Notes: generated from the letters alone by a model not told the origin. A DNA stretch of 64,000 nucleotides from an uncultured Desulfobacterales bacterium (GCA_937915545.1 CALGIJ010000039.1:1-64000), one strand, 5' to 3'; counted from the first letter of the stretch, positions 33,983-42,661 are shown. Program-made: numbers and translations.

Positions 33983-34939
33983 ATGATCCGTGCAAGCATC
34001 GCTCTCCTCGCCGCCGCGCTGACGGCGGTTCAGGTCTCTCTCATCGCCAGCGGCAAGGAGGCCATCTGTCTCAACGACGGTTGCGCCGTGGTCGACAGCC
34101 TTACCAGGGTTCCGCCGCTGTGGTTCAACGTCGCCGGCATGGGCTTTTTCCTCATCCTCGCCTGGCTCTTTTTCAAAGGGCGGCAGCGGCGGGAGCATCT
34201 GCTCAAGTTCGCCCGACTGCTGCTCCTTGCCGCCCTGGCCGCCGAGGCGGTTCTCGTCTTTTTCCAGTATGCCGTGGCCAGGGTGTTCTGCTCTTACTGC
34301 CTGATTGTCTTTTCCGCCATCGTTTTGCTCAATCTCTGCTGCGGCCTGCGCCAGATGATCCGCGGCGCTGCGGTCTTTACGGCGGTGATGGCGGCCTGCC
34401 TGAGTCTGCAGTTCACCTCTTCGCCGGGGGAGAGGAAGGAGATCCTCACGGCGGGAAGCATGGCCGAGCTGCCCGGCGCGGGCGATGCCGCAACCCTCTA
34501 CCTGTTTTTCTCCGCTTCCTGCGGACACTGCGAGAAGGTCATCGCCAGCCTTGGCGAGGGGACGCGGTGCACCCTGCGCTTCAACCCCATCGAGACCATC
34601 GATTCCTTCTCCGTCAAGGGGATACGGCGCTTCCCCGATTACCAGCCGGAGGGCAATCGCCTCTTCCTGCAGAGTCTGTCGATACGCGAGGTGCCTCTCT
34701 TGCTTGTCGATGAGGGCGAGGAACTCCGCTTCATCAAAGGCGAGCGGCGCATCATCGAGTATTTGCAGCAAACCTGTGGCCCGGCGCCATCGGCGCCTTC
34801 CGGGAACTCCTCGGTCTCCCGTGACCCCTCCCTGGCTGCCCCCCCCATCATTGGCCTGCCTGCTGCCCCGCAGCAGGACGCCTGTTCGGTGCAAAGCGAC
34901 TGCCCCCCGGAGAGCGAGGCTCCTCCCCAGGGACGCTGA
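33983..34939 (+). CDS. VKOR-thioredoxin fusion, disulfide-bond formation protein
   Basis: 318 residues from ATG 33983. Four to five membrane helices form a vitamin K epoxide reductase domain with the loop pair C29/C34 ('AICLNDGCAVV') and the quinone-side pair C103/C106 ('FCSYCLIV'). A periplasmic thioredoxin-like domain (about 165-270) carries C180-G-H-C183. Such fusions oxidise exported proteins and pass electrons to quinone, replacing DsbA/DsbB. A Pro/Ser-rich tail with two extra cysteines ('DACSVQSDCPP') follows. A very stable hairpin sits in its leader. Confidence 0.88.
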   Translation: MIRASIALLAAALTAVQVSLIASGKEAICLNDGCAVVDSLTRVPPLWFNVAGMGFFLILAWLFFKGRQRREHLLKFARLLLLAALAAEAVLVFFQYAVARVFCSYCLIVFSAIVLLNLCCGLRQMIRGAAVFTAVMAACLSLQFTSSPGERKEILTAGSMAELPGAGDAATLYLFFSASCGHCEKVIASLGEGTRCTLRFNPIETIDSFSVKGIRRFPDYQPEGNRLFLQSLSIREVPLLLVDEGEELRFIKGERRIIEYLQQTCGPAPSAPSGNSSVSRDPSLAAPPIIGLPAAPQQDACSVQSDCPPESEAPPQGR

Positions 34940-34970
34940 ATCTCTCCGCGCGGTCTGCGCGGGTGGATGG

Positions 34971-35252
34971 TCAGCGGAGGAGATCGGCAAGCTCTTCCCG
35001 GGTGAGCAGGGAACGCAATGCGGCGTTGCGTCGATTGCCCCGCCGCTGGTCGGGATTCTTGCGGCGATCCACCCCGAGGCGCCTTCTGGTGAGGGCGCGC
35101 AGCCAGGCGAAGAGCCCGCGCGGTGTAACCATGCCCTCAGTGCGCGGGTCGTGGCGTCGTTCGTGGTTGCTGCGGCGATCGGCGACGCGACGGCAGCTGT
35201 TCGGCTGCCGCCGCTCGCTGCCATCCCAGCTGAAATGAGCCGGCGCGTTCAT
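34971..35252 (-). CDS. small arginine-rich hypothetical protein
   Basis: 93 residues and strongly basic, with repeated acidic-Arg-Arg units ('GSERRQ', 'VADRRSNHERRHDPR', 'GVDRRKNPDQRRGNRR'). No domain is recognised. Coding is supported by a plausible site (aaaggga) ten bases before ATG 35252 and an AT-rich upstream region. Small proteins with this DRR/ERR repeat style occur in deltaproteobacteria and resemble the basic motifs before PilZ domains, but no PilZ core is present. It converges with the VKOR gene. Confidence 0.55.
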   Translation of the reverse strand: MNAPAHFSWDGSERRQPNSCRRVADRRSNHERRHDPRTEGMVTPRGLFAWLRALTRRRLGVDRRKNPDQRRGNRRNAALRSLLTREELADLLR

Positions 35253-35680
35253 GGTGGTGCTATCCCTTTTTGGCTGAAACGGTTGAAAAGACTATTGTCA
35301 CTGCTATAACCATGCGAAAGTATGGCAACAATATAACAGGGGCGGCAGGATTTGGCAAGTTTTGCCTGTCCGCTGGTCCCCGTCGAAGGTGAAGCGGCGC
35401 GGTTGACGGCGTCCAGGGTAAAAAATGAGCAATCATTCATTGCCTGTCGCTCAACATAGCGATTTCATGGTCGATAAAGACTGTTGAAAAAAGCGCCTGG
35501 TTTGGTAAATATACGGCCCTGGTGCGGGTGTCGCACCAGGGCTGGCGCCGTTCCCGAATCGCGAGGACGGTGCCAATGAGCAGGGTGTCCGCAGGCGGGG
35601 AGGTTTCCGCCGTCTCCTGGGCGCCAATATCCTGCGCTGCCTGGCAGGAAACATCTATCGGATCGTAAACGGAACGAATC
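35253..35680. other. 428-bp intergenic region with a 10-bp perfect hairpin
   Basis: gccctggtgc (35516-35525) pairs exactly with gcaccagggc (35533-35542) around a 7-base loop. It lies just after TTGAAA (35484-35489) and AT-rich DNA (35506-35513) that could be a promoter for the downstream reductase operon. The hairpin would then cap the 5' end of that mRNA or act as an operator. The left half is AT-rich and would hold the promoter of the small arginine-rich gene. No open frame is convincing. Confidence 0.5.
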
Positions 35681-36088
35681 ATGACAATCGAGATGACAGC
35701 CAAGACGCCGTCGCTGCCGGCGATCGCCAGGCTGAAGGAACTGAGCGGCGAGAGCGTCAAGCTCTGCATGCAGTGCGCCACCTGCACCGGCATGTGCCCC
35801 ATGGCAGAGGAGATGGACATCAGTCCGCGCCGGGTCATGCATCTGGCCCAGTTCGGCCTGCTCGACCGCCTCTCCGGGGTCAACAGCTACTGGAAATGCG
35901 CCTCCTGTCACGCCTGTTCGGTGAAATGCCCGCGCGGCATCGATATCGCCAGGGTCATGGAAGCCCTGCGCCAGCAGGTGCTGCGCAAGAGCCGCAACCA
36001 TATCGAACCGTCCGCGCTGCCCCGGGAGACCGTTGCGGAAATGCCGCAGATCGCCCTGGTGGCCGGATTCAGAAAATTCACCAGTTAA
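35681..36088 (+). CDS. HdrC-like ferredoxin subunit
   Basis: 135 residues, cytosolic. Two [4Fe-4S] motifs are visible: 'CMQCATCTGMCPMA' (from about residue 29) and 'CASCHACSVKCPRGID' (from about 73), the layout of heterodisulfide reductase subunit C. HdrC passes electrons to HdrB. It starts a four-gene operon with an HdrB-like protein, an FeS subunit and a flavoprotein. The short N-terminus has no membrane anchor, so the complex is likely soluble or attaches through a partner not present here. Confidence 0.88.
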   Translation: MTIEMTAKTPSLPAIARLKELSGESVKLCMQCATCTGMCPMAEEMDISPRRVMHLAQFGLLDRLSGVNSYWKCASCHACSVKCPRGIDIARVMEALRQQVLRKSRNHIEPSALPRETVAEMPQIALVAGFRKFTS

Positions 36089-36096
36089 GGAGAGCG

Positions 36097-36981
36097 ATGA
36101 AGATCAGTTACTATCCGGGCTGCACTCTGAAAACCAAGGCCAAGAATCTCGACCGGGCCGCTGTCGCCGCCCTCGAGGCCCTGGGGGTCGAGGTGCGGGA
36201 GATCGACAGGTGGAATTGCTGCGGCGCCGTGCATTCGCTCACCGCCGACGACCTCATCCACCAGGTGGGGCCGGTGCGCAACCTGGTGCGCGCCAAGGAG
36301 CAGGGGGCCAGCCAATTGGTGACCCTGTGCTCGATGTGCTACAACACCCTGGCCAGGGCCAACCTGATGATGAAGACCGATCCGGTCAGGCGCGACACCA
36401 TCAACCGCTTCATGGATGAGGAGATCGACTACGCCGGCGAGGTCGAGGTGGTGCATTACCTCACCTTTCTCAAGGAGACGGTCGGCTGGGACAAGGTGCG
36501 CGACAAGGTCGCGGTTCCCCTCAGCGGCCTGCGCGTCGCCCCCTACTACGGCTGCACCCTGCAGCGCCCGGCCGAGGTGGGTATCGAGCCCTTCGGCAGT
36601 TTCACCCTGATGAGCGAGCTGCTCGAGGCCCTCGGCGCCACCGTGCAACCCTTCGCCGCCGCCGACAAGTGCTGCGGCTCCTATCAGGTGCTGGCCTCTC
36701 CCGCGGGCAACAACAGCGCCGCGGCCAACATCCTCAACCAGGCCTCCGCCGCCGGCATCGAGGCGCTGGCCACCAGCTGCCCCTTGTGCGAGTACAACCT
36801 CGGCAGGCAGCAGGGGCGGCTGCTGGCGACATCGGCCATCGCCTCGCCCTTGCCGACCTTCTATTTCACCCAGCTGCTGGCGCTGGCCCTGGGGGTCGAC
36901 ACGGCCACCTGCCACTTCGAGATGAACGAGGCGGTCGGGGTCGACCTGCTGCGCGAAAAAGCCTGCCTGGCTGCGGCCTAG
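36097..36981 (+). CDS. HdrB-like CCG-domain protein
   Basis: 294 residues from ATG 36097 with a strong aaggag site, eight bases after the HdrC-like gene. Two cysteine-rich CCG motifs are complete: C9, C41-C42 and the CSMC pair ('YYPGCTLKTKAKN', 'NCCGAVHS', 'LCSMCYN'), and 'YYGCTLQRP', 'KCCGSYQV', 'SCPLCEYN'. In HdrB these bind noncubane [4Fe-4S] clusters that reduce disulfides. In thiol:fumarate reductase the same domain is fused to the iron-sulfur subunit; here it is a separate protein. The true substrate could be a disulfide, a quinone or another carrier. Confidence 0.9.
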   Translation: MKISYYPGCTLKTKAKNLDRAAVAALEALGVEVREIDRWNCCGAVHSLTADDLIHQVGPVRNLVRAKEQGASQLVTLCSMCYNTLARANLMMKTDPVRRDTINRFMDEEIDYAGEVEVVHYLTFLKETVGWDKVRDKVAVPLSGLRVAPYYGCTLQRPAEVGIEPFGSFTLMSELLEALGATVQPFAAADKCCGSYQVLASPAGNNSAAANILNQASAAGIEALATSCPLCEYNLGRQQGRLLATSAIASPLPTFYFTQLLALALGVDTATCHFEMNEAVGVDLLREKACLAAA

Positions 36982-37037
36982 ACCCTGGAGTCGACGGCCT
37001 CTGCAAACATCCCAGCACTCTTTGGAGATATAAAACC

Positions 37038-37832
37038 ATGTGTAACGCCAACGAAAGCAAGAAGACCACCCCCAGGGTGGCCACCGGAGACCGGGCCATC
37101 CTGCCCGAGGGCGCCAAGGCCATCCCCGTCTATATCATGGGCAAGAAGTACGAGGTGCCCGAGACCCTGACCATCATGAAGGCCATGGAGTTCGCCGGCT
37201 TCAAGTTCCTGCGCGGCGCCGGCTGCCGCGGCGGCATCTGCGGCGCCTGCCCCACCGTCTACCGCATGGCGGGGGATTACAAGCTGCACTTCGGCCTGGC
37301 CTGCCAGACGGTGGTCGAGGCCAACATGTACCTGGCGCAGATCCCCTTCTACCCGGCCAATCGCGCTTCCTACGATATCAACGCCATCGGTGGCCTGGCA
37401 GAGGCCATCCACGCCCTCTACCCCGAGGTGTTCCGCTGTGTCGCCTGCAACCAGTGCACCAAGGCCTGCCCCATGGACGTCGACGTCCTTGGCTATATCT
37501 CCGCCATCAAGCAGGGCGACATCGCCAGGGCGGCGAAGATCTCCTTCGACTGCATCCAGTGCGGGCTCTGCGCCAGCCGCTGTCTCGGCGAGATCCCCCA
37601 GTACCATGTCGCTCAGCTCGCCCGCCGCGTCTACGGCAAATATATCCTGCCCCAGGCGGAGCACTTGCAGAAGCGCGTCTCCGAGATCGAGTCCGGCAAG
37701 TACCAGACCATGCTCGGCGACCTTGCCGAAATGAGCAAGGAGGAACTCGAAAAACGCTACGTACAGCGCGAGCGTGAACCGGATTTCTGCGAAGGCGGCA
37801 AGTGGATGCCGAAAGAGACCCAATACCTATAA
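37038..37832 (+). CDS. fumarate-reductase-type iron-sulfur subunit
   Basis: 264 residues. The N-terminal ferredoxin domain has a [2Fe-2S] pattern 'GCRGGICGACPTVY' with a later 'LACQT'. The C-terminal domain has two four-cysteine motifs, 'CVACNQCTKACPMDV' and 'CIQCGLCASRCLGEIP'. In the second, Leu replaces the usual Pro after the last cysteine. It resembles SdhB/FrdB and TfrB but with two [4Fe-4S] type motifs rather than the mixed 3Fe/4Fe set. It links the flavoprotein to the HdrBC-like pair. GGAG lies ten bases before ATG 37038. Confidence 0.85.
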   Translation: MCNANESKKTTPRVATGDRAILPEGAKAIPVYIMGKKYEVPETLTIMKAMEFAGFKFLRGAGCRGGICGACPTVYRMAGDYKLHFGLACQTVVEANMYLAQIPFYPANRASYDINAIGGLAEAIHALYPEVFRCVACNQCTKACPMDVDVLGYISAIKQGDIARAAKISFDCIQCGLCASRCLGEIPQYHVAQLARRVYGKYILPQAEHLQKRVSEIESGKYQTMLGDLAEMSKEELEKRYVQREREPDFCEGGKWMPKETQYL

Positions 37833-37868
37833 CATCGACGTACCAGATCGAGATCAAGGAGAGAGATC

Positions 37869-39536
37869 ATGGCATATACTCCGGAATTGAAGGAACTCAT
37901 CAAGCGGGTCGAGGCCACTCGCCCCGAGCGGGTGGCGATGGCCAAACGCAACGAAAACTATCCGGCCCTGACCATGGCCGAGCGCGCCGAGGTGCTGGCC
38001 AAGTACCATCCCGACTACCAGGAAAGCGGCAAGCGTCAGGTGGCGGTGGGCCCCAACAAGGGCGATGTCTATCAGGAGGGCGTAGCCCGGCTGCTGGAAT
38101 CGAAGTCGCTGGTGCGGCCGGACAAGGTCGATCTGAGCAAGATCGACTATGACACCGACGTGCTGGTCATCGGCGGCGGCGGCGCCGGCACCTCGGCGGC
38201 GATCATGGCCGCCCAGGGCGGCTGCAAGGTGATCATCTCCACCAAGCTGCGCCACGGCGACTCCAACACCATCATGGCCGAGGGCGGCATCCAGGCCGCC
38301 ACCCATGAGTGCGACTCCCCCTACTACCACTTCATGGATACCATCGGCGGCGGCCACTTCGCCAACCAGCGCGACCTGGTGGCGGCCCTGGCCAATGACG
38401 CCCCCCTGTCCATCGCCTGGCTGGAGAGCCTGGGGATGATGTTCAACAAGCACGAGGACGGCCGCACCGTCGTCCGCCACTGCGGCGGCTCGTCGCGCAA
38501 GCGCCTGCAGTCTTCCGGCGACATGACCGGCGCCGAGATCATGCGCGTGGTCCGCGACGAGGTGCGCAACCGCGCCGAGCAGATCACCACCCTGGAATTC
38601 AGCCCGGCGGTGGAGCTGCTCCTCGACGAAGACGGCAAGTGCGGCGGGGCCATCCTCTACAACATGGAGACCAAGGAGTTCTCGGTGGTTCGCGCCAAGG
38701 CGGTGATCATCGCCACCGGTGGTTTCGGGCGCCTCCATATCAAGGGCTTCGCCACCACCAACCACTATGGCGCCACCATGGACGGCGTGGTCATGGCCTA
38801 CCGTGCCGGCGTCGGCAACAAGGACCTCCACTCCACCCAGTACCATCCCACCGGCGTCTCCTACCCCGAGCAGAACGTTGGCCTGCTGATCACCGAGAAG
38901 GTGCGCGGCCTTGGCGCCCACGTGCTCAATATCGACGGCGAGCAGTTCTGCTTCCCGCTCGAGCCGCGCGATGTCGAGTCGGCGGAGCTGATCCGCGAGG
39001 CGCTGGAGAAAGGCAAGGGTATCATGACCCCCACCGGCCGCGTCGGCCTGTGGCTCGATTCGCCGATGATCGAGGAACTGCACGGCCCGGGCTCGGTGAG
39101 AAAGGAGCTGCCCGCCAAGTTCATCCAGTTCGAGCGCCATGGCATCGATATCTCCAAGGAGCCGATGCTCGTCTTCCCGACCCTGCACTACCAGAACGGC
39201 GGTATCAACGTCAACGGCAACACCGAGACGGTGGTGCCCGGGCTCTATGCCGCCGGCGAGGCCATCGGCGGTGTCCATGGCGAGAACCGCCTCATGGGCA
39301 ACAGCCTGCAGGACATCATCACCTTCGGTCGTCGCGCCGGCAAGAATGCCGCCCAGTATGTCGCTTCCGGGGTGGAGCTGAAGAAGCTGACCCTCGACCA
39401 TGTGGTCAAGTTCGAGAAGGAACTTGCCGCGGCCGGCATCACCGAGCCGGCGGTGGCGCCGATCCTCTTGCCCGACTACTCCACCGACGAGGTCAGCGAG
39501 CGCCGCTGGCCGGAAGCGCGGCGGGAAATGGCGTAA
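37869..39536 (+). CDS. fumarate reductase/succinate dehydrogenase-type flavoprotein
   Basis: 555 residues with no Tat signal, so cytosolic. A 95-residue N-terminal extension precedes the FAD-binding 'DVLVIGGGGAGTSAAIMAA'. Residues needed for fumarate chemistry are kept: His in 'QYHPTG', Thr-Glu in 'LLITEKVRG', Arg in 'EPRDVE', His in 'LHYQNGGI' and Arg in 'GENRLMGNSL'. The usual RGEGG is RGLGA. L-aspartate oxidase is an alternative from the same family, but the HdrBC and FeS partners argue for a multi-subunit reductase or dehydrogenase. It is last in the operon and followed by a strong terminator. Confidence 0.85.
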   Translation: MAYTPELKELIKRVEATRPERVAMAKRNENYPALTMAERAEVLAKYHPDYQESGKRQVAVGPNKGDVYQEGVARLLESKSLVRPDKVDLSKIDYDTDVLVIGGGGAGTSAAIMAAQGGCKVIISTKLRHGDSNTIMAEGGIQAATHECDSPYYHFMDTIGGGHFANQRDLVAALANDAPLSIAWLESLGMMFNKHEDGRTVVRHCGGSSRKRLQSSGDMTGAEIMRVVRDEVRNRAEQITTLEFSPAVELLLDEDGKCGGAILYNMETKEFSVVRAKAVIIATGGFGRLHIKGFATTNHYGATMDGVVMAYRAGVGNKDLHSTQYHPTGVSYPEQNVGLLITEKVRGLGAHVLNIDGEQFCFPLEPRDVESAELIREALEKGKGIMTPTGRVGLWLDSPMIEELHGPGSVRKELPAKFIQFERHGIDISKEPMLVFPTLHYQNGGINVNGNTETVVPGLYAAGEAIGGVHGENRLMGNSLQDIITFGRRAGKNAAQYVASGVELKKLTLDHVVKFEKELAAAGITEPAVAPILLPDYSTDEVSERRWPEARREMA

Positions 39537-39579
39537 AGGTCGCAGTCGTCTCCCCCCGGCCTGCCGGGGGGCTCATATG

Positions 39580-39618
39580 CCGCCGTCGCCCTTTGGGGCG
39601 ATGGCGGTTTTCATTTTT
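39580..39618 (+). terminator. rho-independent terminator of the reductase operon
   Basis: A 12-bp stem (39580-39591 with 39596-39607, one G-T pair) with a 4-base loop is followed by ttttcattttt. A second C/G hairpin (about 39552-39571) lies just before it. Confidence 0.85.
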
Positions 39619-39746
39619 GGGGGGGTGCGATCAACGCTGCCTGTGGCGTCGCTCAGGCAGCGTGCAGATGAGGGGTGCTGGGCTATCCGGGACGTCGCCG
39701 TCACGCCCGAGGCCTGCCCGGCGACCTCGGGACCGCGAGAGTGAGG

Positions 39747-41135
39747 TTATTCCTCGCAGAGGGCGCGGTGCAGGGCGCGCTGCGCGGCGACGAAATGGCT
39801 GCGCTCCATGGTGAACTGCATGTTGGTCTGCCGGGTGGTCTGGGAGACGGAGAGGATGTTGATCTTCTCGTCGGCCAGGGCGCGGGCGGCCTTGGCGAGG
39901 ATGCCCGGCTTGGCGATGTTCGAGCCGATGGCGCAGACGATGGCAACATCGTAGGTGGTGACCACCTCGAAGCGCGCCTCCATCGCCGCCACCAGGGCCG
40001 GGGTGCAGTCCTTTTCGGCGATGAGCACGTCGATGGTATTGGCGTTGGTGGCCTTGTTGATATAGCTGACGTTGAACTTCTGCAGCACCTGCATGATACG
40101 CATGTCGAAGCCGACCTCGCCGACCATGCGCGTGTCGTGGATCTCCAGGCAGGTGACGGCATTCGAGCCGGTGATCACCTCGGTCTTCGATTCCGGGCAG
40201 ATATAGTCCTTGGTGATCAGGGTGCCGCTGTGGCTGGGGTCGAAGGCGTTCATGACGCGGATGGCGATGCCGGCGGTCTCCAGTGGTTTCGAGGCCTTGG
40301 GGTGGATGGCCTCCATGCCGACGTCGGCCAGCTGGTCGGCGACGTCGAAGTTGGTGTTGCACACCGGGTGAACGCGGCCTTCGCCGATGATGATCGGGTC
40401 GCCGGAGCAGAGGTGGTATTCCTTGTGAATGACCGCCTCGGCGGCGTTGAGGATCACGGCGATCTTCGAGAAGGTGACCTCGGAGTAGCCGCGGTCGAAC
40501 TCGCGCATGATGCCCTCGGTGCCCTTGGTGTAGCCGGTGGCGACGCAGATGGTGCGGCTCGGGTCGAGCTTGGCGAAGGAGTGGCGGATGCGCTCGTCGA
40601 TGGTCCGTTCCTTGCGGTCCTGCCAGCCGCTGAGGTCGACGAAGGTGGCGTCGTAGCCAAGGTTCTGCAGGATGTTGGCGCTGTTGAAGGCGCTGTGCAT
40701 CTCGCCGATGGAGGCGAGCAGCTCGCGGGCGGCGAGCAGCACCTCGTGGCGGTTGACGTAGCCCGAGGAGATGACGTTGTCCATGCTCTTGAGGATATTG
40801 ACGGCGAAGGTGATGCGCTCGCAGATGAACTGGTCGGCGACGGCGACATCGAGGCCGATTCCGGCAAAGCTGGCATTGATCTCGCACAGCCGCTGCTGCA
40901 GGCTGATCATCGCCGGTTCGTACTCGTGGTTCTGTTCGAAGCTCTGGTAAATACCCGGTTGGCCGGTCTTCTTGTGCTCGAGCAGCTCGTTGGTGATGCC
41001 GGAGTAGGCGGAGACCACGTAGATACGGTTGTAGATGTCGTTGCTGTCCTTGAGGATGACGTTCTTGAGGACCTCGCCGAAACGGGACATGGTGGTCCCG
41101 CCGATTTTTTCGATTCGCAGCCTGTTCGTGTTCAT
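39747..41135 (-). CDS. aspartate kinase of the ectoine-associated (Ask_Ect) type
   Basis: 462 residues from ATG 41135. The N-terminus 'LRIEKIGGTTMSRFGEVL' and 'VVSAYSGITNELLEHKKTGQPGIY' spread over about 33-56 match the Ask_Ect subgroup rather than LysC or ThrA. 'GEMHSAFNSANILQ', 'FVDLSGWQ' and 'TGYTKGTEGIMREFDRGYSE' complete the kinase domain. ACT-type regulatory domains follow (from about 320). It phosphorylates aspartate for lysine, threonine, methionine or ectoine. No ectABC genes are in the window. I looked for a lysine riboswitch in the 400-bp upstream gap and saw none. Confidence 0.85.
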   Translation of the reverse strand: MNTNRLRIEKIGGTTMSRFGEVLKNVILKDSNDIYNRIYVVSAYSGITNELLEHKKTGQPGIYQSFEQNHEYEPAMISLQQRLCEINASFAGIGLDVAVADQFICERITFAVNILKSMDNVISSGYVNRHEVLLAARELLASIGEMHSAFNSANILQNLGYDATFVDLSGWQDRKERTIDERIRHSFAKLDPSRTICVATGYTKGTEGIMREFDRGYSEVTFSKIAVILNAAEAVIHKEYHLCSGDPIIIGEGRVHPVCNTNFDVADQLADVGMEAIHPKASKPLETAGIAIRVMNAFDPSHSGTLITKDYICPESKTEVITGSNAVTCLEIHDTRMVGEVGFDMRIMQVLQKFNVSYINKATNANTIDVLIAEKDCTPALVAAMEARFEVVTTYDVAIVCAIGSNIAKPGILAKAARALADEKINILSVSQTTRQTNMQFTMERSHFVAAQRALHRALCEE

Positions 41136-41417
41136 GGTGTCACCGAGTCGGTCAGAGGCGGAGGGTGTCTTCCGCCGGGAGGGGTCGCGGGTCTTCAGGG
41201 GCCAACGGCAAAACGCCCCGGGCCTGCTCTCGCGGGACGCAAGCAACCGGGATAAATGGCGAAAGGGCCTGAAGGGGGAACCGCCGTGGGCAGAGGCCGT
41301 GGCGGGAAGGTCCCAATCCTATCGCAAAGAGTTGCCCGTGGCAACTATTTCCTGTCTTGCCAGCGAACCCTTGTCGGTCTCCTCTGGCGAAAAAAATGCC
41401 GTTTGCGGGGCTGCCCC

Positions 41418-41445
41418 TAAACTTCCCCGGCCAGGCGGCCGATAC
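41418..41445 (+). promoter_or_regulatory. sigma-28 (FliA)-like promoter
   Basis: TAAA (41418-41421) and GCCGATAC (41438-41445), 16 bases apart. The FliA consensus is TAAA-N15-GCCGATAA, so the -10 matches 7 of 8 and spacing is one over. It lies 93 bases before ATG 41539. The 403-bp gap 41136-41538 also has to hold the aspartokinase promoter on the other strand. Confidence 0.4.
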
Positions 41446-41538
41446 GAGAGCTAGCGACCTCTCGTCGGCGCTCGAGTCAGGGACGATTCGGGACGGGGAG
41501 GCGATCCGCAGCACCTGCGGCCAGGGAGGGCCACCACC

Positions 41539-42630
41539 ATGAAAATAGCCGATTCCAGCATTCAGCTCGCTTCCCTCCATCACTACCAGGAGCGTCATCT
41601 CCAGCGCGAGTCACTGACCATGTGGCGTGGCGGTGAACAGCCCCGTGTCGCCGCGGACGAGCGCAGCCCGGGCGAGAGGTCGGACTCCATCCGCCGGCTG
41701 CGCCAGGCTCTGGCTGACCGGGTCGAGCTATCCGCCGCCGCCGCGAAGGTCAAGCAGCGCAGCGTGCAGCCCGCCCAGGTCGAGGCCGGCGAAGAGGAGG
41801 AGATGCTCGGCGACCTCAATATGCGGCTCTTGCGGGAGATGTTCGAGCGCCTCACCGGGCGTCGCTTCCGGGTCATCGACCCGCTGCGGCTCAGCCAGGG
41901 GGAAGCGGCGGCGGCCCCGGCCGCGGAGGCCGGCGAGACCCAGTCCGCCGACCAGGGCGGTGGCGGTTTCGGCCTCGTCTATCAGTATAACGAGTCGCAC
42001 TACGAGCGGGAGCGGCTCGACTTCGCCGCCAGCGGCTCCATCACCACCAGCGACGGCCAGGCCATCGATTTTTCGCTGTCGCTGTCGATGAGCCGCGAAT
42101 TCTATCAGGAGCAGAAGGTCGAGCTCCGCGCCGGCGAGGCCTTGAAGGATCCGCTGGTGATCAATTTTTCCGGGACCGCGGCCCAGCTCACCCAGCGCAG
42201 CTTCAGCTTCGATATCGATGCCGACGGCAGCGCCGACCAGATCGCCTTCGTCTCGCCGGAGAGCGGCTTTCTCGCCCTCGATGGCAATAACGACGGGATC
42301 ATCAATGACGGCAGCGAGCTGTTCGGAGCACTCTCCGGCAACGGTTTTGCCGACCTGCGCCAGTACGATCTCGACGCTAACGGCTGGATAGACGAAAATG
42401 ACGCCGTCTATGACCGCCTGCGCATCTGGACCAAGGACGGCGAAGGGCGGGATCAGCTGCTCTCCCTCGGCATGGCCGGCGTCGGCGCCTTCTACCTCGG
42501 TGCCATCGAGACCGCCTTTGCCTTCAAGGACGAGGCGAACAATCAGCTTGGTCAGTTGCGCCAGACCGGTCTGGCGGTGATGGAAAGCGGCCGGGTGACC
42601 ACCATGCAGCAGATCGACCTGGTTGCCTGA
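41539..42630 (+). CDS. uncharacterised protein with EF-hand-like calcium loops
   Basis: 363 residues with no signal peptide. The first 140 residues are helical and charged with an Ala/Glu linker. From about 145 there is a beta-rich domain, then three Asp-rich loops: 'DIDADGSAD' (225-233), 'LDGNNDGIINDG' (247-258) and 'DLDANGWIDENDAVYDRLRIW' spread over 277-297. These look like calcium-binding VCBS/dockerin-type loops. Similar proteins beginning 'MKI..SS..L.S.H' occur in flagellated proteobacteria and have no known function. It has a good ribosome binding site (agggagg) and a sigma-28-like promoter upstream. Confidence 0.75.
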   Translation: MKIADSSIQLASLHHYQERHLQRESLTMWRGGEQPRVAADERSPGERSDSIRRLRQALADRVELSAAAAKVKQRSVQPAQVEAGEEEEMLGDLNMRLLREMFERLTGRRFRVIDPLRLSQGEAAAAPAAEAGETQSADQGGGGFGLVYQYNESHYERERLDFAASGSITTSDGQAIDFSLSLSMSREFYQEQKVELRAGEALKDPLVINFSGTAAQLTQRSFSFDIDADGSADQIAFVSPESGFLALDGNNDGIINDGSELFGALSGNGFADLRQYDLDANGWIDENDAVYDRLRIWTKDGEGRDQLLSLGMAGVGAFYLGAIETAFAFKDEANNQLGQLRQTGLAVMESGRVTTMQQIDLVA

Positions 42631-42661
42631 GAGACGGCCCGGGCTGATGAGTTTCTGATGA

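Noticed and set aside
41136..41538. Lysine riboswitch upstream of the aspartokinase gene
   Set aside because: I looked for the L-box conserved segments on the minus strand and found none.
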